From NCBI RefSeq assembly GCF_013343235.1, contig NZ_CP040094.1:2046501-2110500 (forward strand): 64,000 bases of DNA, read 5' to 3'. The DNA comes from Nostoc sp. TCL240-02. Its GTDB lineage: Bacteria; Cyanobacteriota; Cyanobacteriia; Cyanobacteriales; Nostocaceae. Shown one piece after another: positions 9,155-18,570 of the stretch (the stretch's first letter is position 1; every line of letters starts with the position of its first letter). A program made the position numbers and the translations under genes. The notes under the pieces are model-generated. The model was not told the DNA's origin. It ran no database searches and was given only the letters and a program-made list of their open reading frames with translations.

Positions 9155-10846
9155 ATGAAACCCAGAATTATTGTTTGCGGCTTAGGACGTACCGGATATA
9201 AAACCTTTCGTTTGCTGAGACATCAGGGAGCCTTCGTTGTTGGCATTCATCACCAATCTATCCCTGGCGAAACGGCAGGAGATGTGATTGTTGGCGATTT
9301 ACAAGCAGCTTCTACCCTAACAGCAGCAGGGATTCAACAGGCAGACACTTTAGTCATCGCTGGCTCTAAAGATGCTCTAAATTTGTCTATTATGATGCAA
9401 GCGCGGGTGCTGAATCCCCAGATTCGGATTATCAACCGTTTTTATAATACAAATTTGGGCGAGCGCCTAGATCAAAGTTTGCCAGACCACTTGAGTATGA
9501 GTGTTGTGGGATTAGCAGCACCCGTATTCACCTTTGCAGCGATGGGAAACCGAGCGATCGGGCAAATCAAATTATTTCAGCAAACTTGGCCAATCCACGA
9601 AGAATACATTGATGAAAATCACTTCTGGAGAGGTTTAAAGCTGAGTGAATTGTGGGAAGACCGATCGCGGATGCTAATTTATTACTTGCCAGTCAAAGGT
9701 GAGATGGATTTGGTGTCAGGTGTCATATCTGGACAAGAGATCCAAGTAGGCGATCGCATAATTATTGGTACACAACCCCGCATCCGTTCTCCCCGAAGAT
9801 CGTTAATTAAAAAACTGCTGAAAGTCCTGACTAATTTTAAGCAGTTTCAGGAACACGGGCGATCGGTATTGGTGGGTGCTGCTGTGTTACTTGCAGTTAT
9901 TGCGATCGCTACACTCACTTATATGTCGGCTGAGTTGAGCTTGTCTCCTGTGGATGCTCTATATTTTTCTGTAGGCATGATTACTGGAGCGGGTGGTAAT
10001 GACAAAGTAGTAGAAAATGCTCCTAACAGTATTAAGTTATTTACTGTTGTGATGATGCTAGTTGGAGCGGTGGTGATTGGTATTTGGTATGCAATGCTCA
10101 CCGATTTTGTCTTAGGAAGCCGCTTTAAGCAATTTTGGGATGCAGCCAGAATACCCCAGCGATATCACTACATTGTCTGTGGCTTGAGTGGTATTGGGGT
10201 GAGAATTGTTCAGCAACTCCACGCCAGCGGACATGAAGTTGTAGTAGTTGAACCCGACTCCAACAACAAATACATCAACACCGCCCGCGAATTGGGTATC
10301 CCCGTAATTCAGGGTGATGCCAGCTTTCGCACAATACTTAAAGCCAGCAATATAGACACTGCCGCCGCTGTACTTGCTGTTACTAGCAATGATGCTACCA
10401 ATCTGGAAATTGCCCTCAAAGCCAAAGGCTTGACACCAAGCATTCCGGTGATTGTTCATTATGCCGATCCTGATTTTGCTGGTATAGCACAACAGCTATT
10501 TGGCTTTGAGGCCGTACTGAGTCCGGCTGAACTAGCAGCTCCAGCTTTTGCTGCTGCTGCACTAGGGGGACGCATCCTCGGTAATGGCATCACAGCCGAT
10601 AGTCTTTGGGTAGCTTTTGCAACTGTGATTACACCTTCACACGCCTTTTGTGGTCAGTGGGTTAAAGATGTAGCCATGTCTGCTGACTGTGTGCCCCTGT
10701 ACGTAGAAACAAACCACCAAACTCTTCACGGTTGGGATTTATTAGAAACAAACCTCAGTGCTGGTGATGTTCTATATATGACTATGCCAGCCACACGGCT
10801 ATATCAATTGTGGCGAGACGAGCGAGTTTGCGAAACACATGCTTAA
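9155..10846 (+). CDS. RCK-type potassium channel-like protein with two NAD-binding domains
   Basis: 563 aa. An N-terminal TrkA-N/RCK domain (PRIIVCGLGRTGYKTFRLL) is followed at ~235-330 by a two-helix pore unit (VLVGAAVLLAVIAIATLTYM, a pore loop, then IKLFTVVMMLVGAVVIGIWY). A second TrkA-N domain follows (HYIVCGLSGIGVRIVQQL, ~343 on) with a C-terminal extension. NAD or nucleotide binding to RCK domains normally gates ion flow through the pore. The expected selectivity filter (TVGYGD) reads TGAGGND here, so potassium selectivity is doubtful. Related cyanobacterial proteins share the two-RCK layout. The start ATG at 9155 gives the canonical beta strand at once. Confidence 0.82.
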   Translation: MKPRIIVCGLGRTGYKTFRLLRHQGAFVVGIHHQSIPGETAGDVIVGDLQAASTLTAAGIQQADTLVIAGSKDALNLSIMMQARVLNPQIRIINRFYNTNLGERLDQSLPDHLSMSVVGLAAPVFTFAAMGNRAIGQIKLFQQTWPIHEEYIDENHFWRGLKLSELWEDRSRMLIYYLPVKGEMDLVSGVISGQEIQVGDRIIIGTQPRIRSPRRSLIKKLLKVLTNFKQFQEHGRSVLVGAAVLLAVIAIATLTYMSAELSLSPVDALYFSVGMITGAGGNDKVVENAPNSIKLFTVVMMLVGAVVIGIWYAMLTDFVLGSRFKQFWDAARIPQRYHYIVCGLSGIGVRIVQQLHASGHEVVVVEPDSNNKYINTARELGIPVIQGDASFRTILKASNIDTAAAVLAVTSNDATNLEIALKAKGLTPSIPVIVHYADPDFAGIAQQLFGFEAVLSPAELAAPAFAAAALGGRILGNGITADSLWVAFATVITPSHAFCGQWVKDVAMSADCVPLYVETNHQTLHGWDLLETNLSAGDVLYMTMPATRLYQLWRDERVCETHA

Positions 10847-10856
10847 ATAATTCGTT

Positions 10857-11010
10857 ATTGGGAATTGGGCATCCCTTCGGCTCCGCTCAGGGCAAGTGGG
10901 CATTGGGCATTGGGCACTTGTACTGAGCGAAGCCGAAGTATTGGGCATTGGAATTGGTTTTCCTTCTGCCCCCTGCCCCCCTTGTACTGAGCGCAGTCGA
11001 AGTATGCTCC
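10857..11010. repeat. Cluster of Nostoc-type short repeats
   Basis: The gap holds three copies of a palindromic word related to TGTACTGAGCGAAGCCGAAG (inverted near 10873-10892, direct near 10919-10940 and 10982-11004) embedded in GGGCATTGGGCATTGGGC and CCTGCCCCC runs. The same word recurs inside ppsA at ~39659. This looks like mobile repeat debris rather than a gene. Confidence 0.75.
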
Positions 11011-11020
11011 CTGCCTCCAT

Positions 11021-11551
11021 TTATTTGTTAACTACTCGTTCTTGATATTCCTGCTCAGTAATCATATCGAGAGTGTTTTCTAGGCGATCGACAAATACAA
11101 TACCGTCGAGATGATCGTACTCGTGTTGAAAAATCCGAGCGATAAAATCGGTTAATTCTTGCTTTTGTAAATTGCCTTGACAGTCCGTGTATTCCACTTC
11201 AATAGATTTATACCGAGGAACTAACCCCCTAATTCCTGGAACACTTAAACAACCTTCCCAATCTTTGACAACTTCAGTTGAATGAGCAATGATTTTGGGA
11301 TTAATCATAGCAGTAGGTTCCATTTCCGGGGCGTTGGGATACCTGGCATTAGGACGGGAAGCCACAATAAATAAACGATAGGATTGTGCTACTTGAGGCG
11401 CAGCAATTCCTACGCCGTTAGCCTTGGCAACAGTAGCGATTAAGTCTTCAATTAATTTTTGGATATGCTCATCTTGAATATTCTCAACCCAAACAGCTTT
11501 TTGGCGCAATGTTGGATTGCCTAATTGAATGATTGGTGCTAATTCAGTCAT
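11021..11551 (-). CDS. def: Peptide deformylase
   Basis: 176 aa, normal length. It removes the formyl group from nascent proteins. All three motifs are intact: GVGIAAPQV (motif 1), EGCLSVPG with the metal-binding Cys (motif 2), and QHEYDHLDGI with the HExxH metal ligands and catalytic Glu (motif 3). Upstream of the start the DNA is a run of GGGAATT repeats (11566-11611), so the promoter has probably been touched by repeat expansion. It is transcribed toward the repeat cluster at 10.9 kb. Confidence 0.96.
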   Translation of the reverse strand: MTELAPIIQLGNPTLRQKAVWVENIQDEHIQKLIEDLIATVAKANGVGIAAPQVAQSYRLFIVASRPNARYPNAPEMEPTAMINPKIIAHSTEVVKDWEGCLSVPGIRGLVPRYKSIEVEYTDCQGNLQKQELTDFIARIFQHEYDHLDGIVFVDRLENTLDMITEQEYQERVVNK

Positions 11552-11671
11552 GATAAAACTATTTTGGGGAATTGGGAATTGGGAATTGGGAATGGAGAAT
11601 TGGGAATGGAGAGCAGAGTAAGTATGTCAGTTGTTTTTAAATAACAAATGATCAATGACAAATGACAAACT

Positions 11672-12913
11672 TTATCCTTCACGTCTTGCAGGTAAAGCAG
11701 CAGGTTGGACTCCTATTTGGACAATTTGCCCATTGCGTTCCACTTGTATTGGTAACTTAGTACCGATTTTGCTATTTTCTACCAGCTTTTGTACTTCTTC
11801 AATTTTAGTAACAGGCTGGCTGTTAATGCTTTTAATCACATCACCGACTCGTAGTCCAGCCACAGCTGCTGGCGATCGCGGTACAATCTGAACCAGCAAA
11901 ACGCCTTCATCTGCTGTAAGATTTAAGCGATCGCCTGCTTTATCTTTTATTCTTTCTTTAATTTCTGGTGTCAGTGTCACCATCTGAACACCCAAATAAG
12001 GATGATCCACTTTACCTGTAGCAATTAATTCCTGGGCAATTTTTTGCACAGTATTAATTGGGATAGCAAATCCCAAACCTTGAGCGCCTTGGATAATAGC
12101 TGTGTTCATCGCTATTACCTGTCCGCGAGCATTCAGAAGTGGCCCACCAGAATTACCGGGGTTAATTGCAGCATCTGTTTGAATATAATCAACCCGCTTG
12201 TCACTAGCACCAATATCAGTACTAGAACGCCCTGTGGCACTAACAATCCCAGAAGTGACGGTATTGTTTAAGCCTAACGGGTTGCCAATAGCTACTACTG
12301 CTTCTCCTGGTTGTAAGGCATCAGAGTTACCTACAGATAAGGTTGGCAGATTATTAGCATCAATTTTGATCACAGCAACATCCGTTACTGGATCTTCACC
12401 TAGTACTTTACCGTCAAAAGTCCGGCCATCTTTGAGTATGACAGTCACTCTATCAGCACCATCTACCACATGGGAATTGGTCAAAATTTGACCAGAAGAA
12501 TTAATAATAAATCCAGAGCCACTACCGCGCTCTACCCGTTGTCTAGGTTGTGGTGCTGCGTCTCCAAAAAATCGCCGGAAAAATGGATCGTTAAATTCGT
12601 CTGGTACGCGAGAAGTGATTGTTCGAGAAGAATCAATGCGAACTACGGCAGGCCCCACATTTTGTACTACTTTTACCACAAAATTAGGATCTCCAGATGA
12701 CGAGAAAATTGGCGGTGGGACAATTCCTTGATTGGGTTCTATTGTTTTTTGGGCTTGAGTGTCGCTTTGTAGAGTCTCGGAGGTCTTGGCTGGTACAAGA
12801 GAGCAGCTTCCCAAAAACACCACTGCTACCCCATATAAGAGCATCCACCACCTTCGGGGTAAACCCCTAGGATCAATTTTTTTGGGTGCTAAGTCATGGT
12901 TTATTGTCTTCAT
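11672..12913 (-). CDS. HtrA/Deg-family serine protease with PDZ domain
   Basis: 413 aa envelope quality-control protease. The N-terminus is basic with a hydrophobic segment ([15 protein letters not shown]). The Cys after LGS could be a lipobox, so it may be a lipoprotein or a membrane-anchored form. The catalytic triad is visible as TNSHVVDGA (His), TDVAVIKID (Asp) and [10 protein letters not shown] (Ser). One PDZ domain follows, with [20 protein letters not shown] and [12 protein letters not shown]. This matches the HhoA/HhoB/HtrA group of cyanobacteria, with a single PDZ; I cannot choose among the paralogues. It is divergent from dnaA. Confidence 0.93.
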   Translation of the reverse strand: MKTINHDLAPKKIDPRGLPRRWWMLLYGVAVVFLGSCSLVPAKTSETLQSDTQAQKTIEPNQGIVPPPIFSSSGDPNFVVKVVQNVGPAVVRIDSSRTITSRVPDEFNDPFFRRFFGDAAPQPRQRVERGSGSGFIINSSGQILTNSHVVDGADRVTVILKDGRTFDGKVLGEDPVTDVAVIKIDANNLPTLSVGNSDALQPGEAVVAIGNPLGLNNTVTSGIVSATGRSSTDIGASDKRVDYIQTDAAINPGNSGGPLLNARGQVIAMNTAIIQGAQGLGFAIPINTVQKIAQELIATGKVDHPYLGVQMVTLTPEIKERIKDKAGDRLNLTADEGVLLVQIVPRSPAAVAGLRVGDVIKSINSQPVTKIEEVQKLVENSKIGTKLPIQVERNGQIVQIGVQPAALPARREG

Positions 12914-13077
12914 ATATCGTTGCTTCTCCGTGTCAGTCGGTGGGTGTTAGGATCTTGCCTACTGGGTATGTCCCAAAATAGTTACAACTTAAAAGCTTAT
13001 TCTAGGTCTAGCGTGTCTGGATGCTAAATTGATGCTTTATCTTCTATTGTGACGATTAGCAGCAAAGGTGGTGGATA

Positions 13078-14457
13078 ATGGAAATTCCGATAGAAAGTCT
13101 GTGGAGTCAGGTACTAGAGCGCCTACAGGTTGAACTATCCCGGCCTACCTTTGAAACTTGGATAAAAACTGCTAGTGCAGAGCGATTAGAAAATAATTGC
13201 TTAGTAATCCGCACTCCTAACCCATTTGCTCGTAATTGGTTACAGAAGTATTACATCAATACTATTGCTCATGCAGTACAAGATATTCTCGGTCATCCCG
13301 TAGGAATTTATATTACTGTTGCTCAAGGTGATGAAGTTTCTCATTTTAGCGAACGGGAGGTTTCTTGGGAATCAACAAATCCTAACAGTATTCCTGAAGT
13401 TGTTCCCGATCGCAATCATAAAACGACTGAATTAAACTCTAAATATGTCTTTTCACGATTTGTAGTTGGTGCCAACAATCGGATGGCTCATGCTGCTTCT
13501 TTGGCAGTTGCAGAATCTCCAGGTAGAGAGTTTAATCCTTTATTTTTATGCGGTGGGGTAGGTTTAGGTAAAACTCATCTGATGCAAGCTATTGGTCATT
13601 ATCGCTGGAAAATTTCTCCTGATTGTAAAATATTTTATGTTTCTACTGAACAGTTTACTAATGATTTAATTACTGCGATTCGTAAGGATAGTATGCAAAG
13701 TTTTCGGGAACATTATCGAGCTGCTGATGTTTTATTAGTTGATGATATTCAGTTTCTCGAAGGTAAGGAATACACTCAAGAAGAATTTTTTTATACTTTT
13801 AATACTTTGCACGAAGCTGGTAAACAAGTTGTGATTGCTTCCGATCGCCCTCCTAACCAGATTCCGAGTTTACAAGAACGTCTTTGTTCTCGGTTTTCTA
13901 TGGGGTTAATTGCAGACATCCAAAAGCCAGATTTAGAAACGAGGATGGCAATTTTACAAAAAAAAGCCGAGGATGAAAATATTCGTCTTCCCCGCGATGT
14001 GATTGAGTATATTGCTTCTAACTATACTTCTAATATTCGAGAATTAGAAGGAGCTTTAATTCGGGCAGTGGCTTATATTTCTATTTGGGGTTTACCGATG
14101 ACGGTGGAAAATATTACACCAGTTTTAGAACCGCCTAACGAAAAAATGGCAGCTACCCCAGAAGCAATTTTAAAGGTTGTAGCGGATAATTTTGATATTT
14201 CAATAGACGACCTCAAAGGTAACTCACGCCGAAGAGAGATTAGCTGGGCGCGTCAAATCGGAATGTATCTCATGCGCCAACACACATCTCTGAGTTTGCC
14301 GAGAATTGGGGAGGAGTTTGGTGGTAAAGACCATACAACGGTAATTTATAGTTGCGATAAAATTACCCAACTCCACCAGAGCGATCGCGCTTTAGCACAA
14401 ACAATCCGCCAACTGAGCGATCGCATCAACATGACTAGCCGTTCTCAAAAATCATAG
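13078..14457 (+). CDS. dnaA: Chromosomal replication initiator DnaA
   Basis: 459 aa, all four domains present. Domain I is at the N-terminus ([20 protein letters not shown]), with a short domain II. The AAA+ domain III has Walker [11 protein letters not shown] and Walker [11 protein letters not shown]. Domain IV is the DNA-binding domain ending in the signature [15 protein letters not shown]. It opens the chromosome origin by binding DnaA boxes. No dnaN follows here, unlike the usual bacterial arrangement, and no cluster of TTATCCACA-type boxes is seen on either side, so this locus is probably not the origin itself. Confidence 0.97.
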   Translation: MEIPIESLWSQVLERLQVELSRPTFETWIKTASAERLENNCLVIRTPNPFARNWLQKYYINTIAHAVQDILGHPVGIYITVAQGDEVSHFSEREVSWESTNPNSIPEVVPDRNHKTTELNSKYVFSRFVVGANNRMAHAASLAVAESPGREFNPLFLCGGVGLGKTHLMQAIGHYRWKISPDCKIFYVSTEQFTNDLITAIRKDSMQSFREHYRAADVLLVDDIQFLEGKEYTQEEFFYTFNTLHEAGKQVVIASDRPPNQIPSLQERLCSRFSMGLIADIQKPDLETRMAILQKKAEDENIRLPRDVIEYIASNYTSNIRELEGALIRAVAYISIWGLPMTVENITPVLEPPNEKMAATPEAILKVVADNFDISIDDLKGNSRRREISWARQIGMYLMRQHTSLSLPRIGEEFGGKDHTTVIYSCDKITQLHQSDRALAQTIRQLSDRINMTSRSQKS

Positions 14458-14676
14458 GCAAAATATGCTGACAAGGCGCTTGTCGCCTCGTCAGTGCTGC
14501 GCGAACAGACCTGAGAGGGAAGCGACACGAGCGATTTTAAGACGCTCGAATGATTTATCCCGTGGTGGTAAAGTTCGCGCAACAGAAGCTTTAAAAGATG
14601 ATGACCACGATTACCACTTTATAAATGGTCTCTAAATATATCTTCTATATTTTCAAAAATGAAATTGGAGTTTTAT

Positions 14677-15858
14677 ATGTCGAGTAAAAAGAAAGAACCA
14701 ATTGGATGTGGATGCTCAAATATTCCGATTTCTATAATCCTAATTATCTTAGCAGGTGGTTATTGGTGGTTTAGCCAAAAAGGATATCCAGAAATTAGCA
14801 AGTTTTTAGATAATAGCAAAAAGATGAAAATACATATTTCTAAGCCTACTAAAACTAGTTCTTCAACTATTAATATAAATCCTTCTATAACCCCAATACC
14901 CTCTTTGGCAAGCAATCCAAGTTTTACTGATAATCAGAAAATAATCCCAGACAAAAAGATACTATTACCTCAAACAGCTTGGGAGAAGAAAGTAATTAGA
15001 GGGATTTATTTAACTCGCTACCAAATTACCAATAATGCCGACGAACAAACGATTCGTGAAAGAGTTCGTTACTATCGCTCTCAAGGAATCAATACAATTC
15101 TTCATGGTGTTTGGGGTAATGGTTGTACTATGTACAATAGCGAAGTTATGCAGCAAACTTTCGGATATAAAAGTTGTCCAAATCAGTTTCAAGAGCAATG
15201 GTTAAATTGGTTGATTGATGAAGCACATAAGCAAGGGATGCAAGTTCATGCTTACTTCGAGAAGGGAATTAAAATAGATAAAAATAGCCCAATGTTTGAT
15301 TTGGCAATTGCCCGAAAATGGATTGTTCCAGGAGTGGATAAAACCTACTCTGGAATTGATCATTATGTCCTTGATGTAGAAATTCCTGAAGTTGCTAATC
15401 TTTTTCAAAATATCTTAGTAGAGTTTGTCAAAAAATATCCTGATATTGATGCAGTTCAATGGGATGATTATCTGGGTTATTATGCTGAATTATCTGGAAA
15501 AGTTGACCGCACTGCAAATTTAACTAAATTTGTGCAACAAATGGTAACTTCTATGAAAAAAGCTAATCCATCGGTGAGTTTTGATATTTGCCATCATAAC
15601 CCCTATTGGGCTAAAAAATATTTTGCAGCTGACTGGGAAAAATGGGGTGCAGATCGTATATTTATTCAAGCTTATAATGATAGTAATTTTGTTGAAGAGT
15701 TAAATTATGCTCAAAAATATGCTGGAGTTGCGATTACAGATCGGCAACTGAGTCGTTTAAAAGAATTAGTTGATAACCCAAAAATTAAAAGCATTTTAGT
15801 TTTTCCTTTTTCAGGAAATCCAGAAAAAACAGCTTATAGCTTAAAAAACTCACTGTGA
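14677..15858 (+). CDS. Membrane-anchored glycoside hydrolase-like (TIM-barrel) protein
   Basis: About 393 aa from the ATG at 14677, chosen over 14659 because GGAG lies six bases upstream. A single N-terminal helix (IPISIILIILAGGYWWF) is followed by a Ser/Thr/Pro linker and then a barrel domain from VIRGIYLTRYQITNN. GINTILHGVWG, MQVHAYFEKGI and DIDAVQWDDYLGYY are strand-end motifs with acidic residues of the kind found in GHL10/DUF187-like hydrolases, and QWDD and YFEKG are candidate catalytic positions. The enzyme is probably exported and tethered, perhaps acting on cell-wall or sheath glycan. That role is inference; the family assignment is moderate. Confidence 0.65.
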   Translation: MSSKKKEPIGCGCSNIPISIILIILAGGYWWFSQKGYPEISKFLDNSKKMKIHISKPTKTSSSTININPSITPIPSLASNPSFTDNQKIIPDKKILLPQTAWEKKVIRGIYLTRYQITNNADEQTIRERVRYYRSQGINTILHGVWGNGCTMYNSEVMQQTFGYKSCPNQFQEQWLNWLIDEAHKQGMQVHAYFEKGIKIDKNSPMFDLAIARKWIVPGVDKTYSGIDHYVLDVEIPEVANLFQNILVEFVKKYPDIDAVQWDDYLGYYAELSGKVDRTANLTKFVQQMVTSMKKANPSVSFDICHHNPYWAKKYFAADWEKWGADRIFIQAYNDSNFVEELNYAQKYAGVAITDRQLSRLKELVDNPKIKSILVFPFSGNPEKTAYSLKNSL

Positions 15859-16097
15859 TGTGGGAGCGAATATTCTGAGTGGGGAAACAAGGGATAATGA
15901 AAAAAGCGTGATTTAAAAGAGTTTTAAACAGCGCGGAAGAGTAAGTAAGTTGGCACAATAAAATCAACTATGTAAAGAAAAATGAACTAGCTAAAACCCT
16001 TATACCTATTGCCTATTGCCTTATCCCAACGACAATTATTTGCCCCCACTTACTTAGTAAATCTGGTTTATTAAAAGAAGAATCAACCCAACTCAAC

Positions 16098-17588
16098 TCA
16101 AAATAATTCAAAATATTCTCTTTGCTCCCAGTTAGTCACCTGCTTTAAATACTCTTCTGGTGGCTGATCGGCGACGGACTGCAAAAAGCGATTAATTTCA
16201 CTCTCTTTCATCTTAATGATGAAGTTTATGAACTGCTGCCCCATTTTTTGAGAAAAAAGTTCGCTTTGGCTCAAATATGAAATCGCCTCTGATAAACTTT
16301 TGGGTAAGAGCGGATTTTCTGTAGCATAAGGTTCCTCTGTTGGGGAGCCAGGGTCAAGTTTACAATCTACACCATTTAACCCAGAAATCAATTGCGATGC
16401 CATATAGAGATAGGGATTGGCTGCTGGTTCTCCAACTCGGTTTTCAATGTGGGTACTGGGGTCATCAAAACCGCCTTGTAATCTAATCATTGCCCCTCGG
16501 TTTTCTAATCCCCACCCTGCACGGTCAGGGGCTAGAGAATAAGGTCTAAATCTTTTGTAGCCGTTAATTGTTGGGGTTGTGAACACAGAAGCAGCATTGG
16601 CGTGTTTCAGAAGACCACCAACGAAGTGTTTAGCTAAATCTGATGTGAGGGTTTGGGAGTTTGCAGATATGAAGGCGTTCTTGCCTGTGGTAAGGTCTAC
16701 AAGGGATTGGTGCAAATGCCAGCCATTAGAAGAAGAACCTTGCAATCCTGGACGACACATAAATGATGCAATGTAACCTTGTTGACGGCAGATTTGCTTG
16801 GTTGCCATTCGGAATATCATCATTGTATCGGCAGCTTGCAATGCAGGAATCGGGTCAAAAGTAAATTCAAATTGACCAACACCCCCTTCGTTTTCTACAC
16901 TCCTTAAAGGCAATTTCATTTCAACTAAATTCTCTGCCAGAAGGCGCAGTAAATCTTGAATCTCTGGATTGTGAGATTCTAAAAGGTATTGGAAGCTATG
17001 GTCTACAGCGCTAACTTTCGCAGGTTCACCGGGTTTTCCAGAAGTACCAACATTAGCGATCGCTAACATCGGGTCTTCTAACTTTGCCAGATACCACTCA
17101 ACTTCTAAGCCGACAATATACTGCAACCCTCTTTGATGTAAATCCACCAATGATTGGCGCAAAATACCGCGACTGGAAAAGGGCATTGGCTGACCATTTT
17201 GAAAGTACTCATCACAGAGAATAAAGCCAGTACGTTTTGCCCAAGGCACAATTTTGAATGTATCAGGGTCAGGAACAGCCACAAGATTTGGCGCACCTGT
17301 CATCAAAGGCATATCTAAACTACCGCCGGGAACAAATGGGTTAAATACTATTGCACCACCAGTATCAAACAGGAATGTCCCTGTGCTGATTTGCATACCG
17401 TTTTCCAGGGCGCTGAAAAAAGCTTGGGGTAAGAGCGACTTACTGCGAACAATGCCATGCTGGTCTGACCAAGCGGTACGAATCAACAATAAATCCTGTT
17501 CTTTAACAATAGCCTTAATTTTTTCAGATGCTTCTTTTTGGATTTCTGTCCACAGGTGATGACGCTCAATAAATCCAGGTCTTTTCAT
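16098..17588 (-). CDS. Glutamine synthetase-family ligase
   Basis: 496 aa with the GS fold. The N-terminal beta-grasp region (RTAWSDQHGIVRSKSL) is followed by catalytic motifs: GLEVEWYL (metal Glu), VENEGGVGQFEFTF (metal Glu pair), NGWHLHQSL (the His of the GxHxH loop) and NRGAMIRLQG (the NRxxxxR substrate region). It ligates an amine to a carboxylate with ATP. The length and motif spelling differ from classical GlnA, so an alternative substrate (a gamma-glutamyl amine ligase) is as likely as ammonia assimilation. No NtcA box (GTA-N8-TAC) is visible upstream, which also argues against the main nitrogen-regulated glnA. It stands alone with no polyamine genes nearby. Confidence 0.85.
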   Translation of the reverse strand: MKRPGFIERHHLWTEIQKEASEKIKAIVKEQDLLLIRTAWSDQHGIVRSKSLLPQAFFSALENGMQISTGTFLFDTGGAIVFNPFVPGGSLDMPLMTGAPNLVAVPDPDTFKIVPWAKRTGFILCDEYFQNGQPMPFSSRGILRQSLVDLHQRGLQYIVGLEVEWYLAKLEDPMLAIANVGTSGKPGEPAKVSAVDHSFQYLLESHNPEIQDLLRLLAENLVEMKLPLRSVENEGGVGQFEFTFDPIPALQAADTMMIFRMATKQICRQQGYIASFMCRPGLQGSSSNGWHLHQSLVDLTTGKNAFISANSQTLTSDLAKHFVGGLLKHANAASVFTTPTINGYKRFRPYSLAPDRAGWGLENRGAMIRLQGGFDDPSTHIENRVGEPAANPYLYMASQLISGLNGVDCKLDPGSPTEEPYATENPLLPKSLSEAISYLSQSELFSQKMGQQFINFIIKMKESEINRFLQSVADQPPEEYLKQVTNWEQREYFELF

Positions 17589-17980
17589 TGGGATTGTCTA
17601 ATCATGTTCAACTGCTTGTGTGGTTAGTTTGACACTTCTTTCGCCAGCTTCGTGAATAGTATGGAACTAGTCTTCAAGCGTGGCGTAAAGTAAATCGCAG
17701 AGGGTACGGTAAACCCCAATACTTCTGGTTTTGTGCATTTTTAATTCGGAATTGGGTTTTGGGAAAAGGTTAAAGGGGAATGGCACACTTGAAAAGCTAA
17801 AACCTCCTTTCTGGCAGGGTGTGGGAGGACGGGGAAGAAGTCTTACCCCCCACACTTCCCACACTCAAAAAGCAAGTTATATCATGGCTTTGGGATTAAC
17901 AAGCGTGCCATTTGGTTAAAGGTTTTTTCTTTCCCTTTTCCCTTTCCCCTTTTCCCCAAAACACGAGAAGTATTTATATC
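17589..17980. other. Gene-free gap with hairpin-forming repeats
   Basis: No credible gene. A GTGTGGGA...TCCCACAC hairpin lies at ~17819-17866, and a longer imperfect inverted pair (TGGCAC at 17781 and GTGCCA at 17905) surrounds it and ends in a pyrimidine run. Such hairpins are typical of Nostoc intergenic DNA. Confidence 0.5.
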
Positions 17981-18422
17981 TAATACCGTTTTTTTGTGAA
18001 GCTGCATATATTTACCCCCCGGCTGTCGCCGTCCCCCCAATTCATCCTACGGTGTATACACAAGTCTGAACTGGCTCAATAATTTGGGTTTTACCCCACC
18101 CTAACCACTGCTTGAATTCAATAAACGATCACCCGAATTCAATAAACAATCGCCCGAATTCAATAAACAATCGCCCGAATTCAATAAACGACCGCCCGAA
18201 TTCAATAAATGACCGCCTGAATTCAATAAACGATCGCCCGAATTCAATAAACGACCGCCCGAATTCAATAAATGACCGCCTGAATTCAATAAATGACCGC
18301 CCGAATTCAATAAATGACTGGATTTAAGAAGAAATTCGATTTGTGTGTACACGGTAGCCCAATCCATCGGGGGGACTACAGGGGGGTTTTGTTATGTGCA
18401 TCTTCATAGAGAATTGGTATAA
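17981..18422. mobile_element. MITE-like element with inverted ends
   Basis: The left arm (17981-18063) and right arm (18339-18422) are inverted imperfect copies. Matching blocks in order are TAATACC with GGTAT, TGAAG-TGCA with TGCA-CTTCA, a CCCCCC block, GTCCCCCC, and CTACGGTGTATACACA with TGTGTACACGGTAG. There is no transposase inside; the centre holds a 21-bp tandem repeat. The same end words appear apart from each other at 32260-32290 and 32380-32406. That pattern suggests a non-autonomous element family. Confidence 0.6.
18114..18321. repeat. 21-bp tandem repeat, about ten copies
   Basis: Units start at 18114 and every 21 bp after it (18135, 18156, 18177, 18198, 18219, 18240, 18261, 18282, 18303). 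The core GAATTCAATAAA is invariant, and the second half varies between CGATCGCCC, CAATCGCCC, CGACCGCCC and TGACCGCCT. Because 21 is a multiple of three, both strands stay open, but the periodic seven-residue products look like artefacts, not proteins. Confidence 0.9.
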
Positions 18423-18570
18423 CCTATTCTCAAGAGCAATATGATTTTGTTAGATGACCCAAAAAATTGGCAAAAAACGCCCCTCTCCGACTCGGAGAAG
18501 GACAGGCTGGAACTAGAGTTCAAGTCAAGGTAAGGAGAGGTTTCTCGAACTCATGTTAAATTAATTTGCA

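Noticed and set aside
12914..13077. Possible replication origin upstream of dnaA
   Set aside because: No cluster of DnaA boxes or AT-rich 13-mers was seen on reading the region.
14490..14640. Possible short gene or remnant after dnaA
   Set aside because: A few codons read sensibly (NDLSRGGKVRATEALKDDDH), but there is no start, no family and no full frame.
17589..17700. NtcA site upstream of the glutamine-synthetase-like gene
   Set aside because: No GTA-N8-TAC spacing was found on either strand.
18101..18367. Open frames on both strands over the 21-bp repeats
   Set aside because: The unit length is a multiple of three, so frames stay open by chance; the periodic Asn/Ser and Leu/Asn/Ser products have no protein features.
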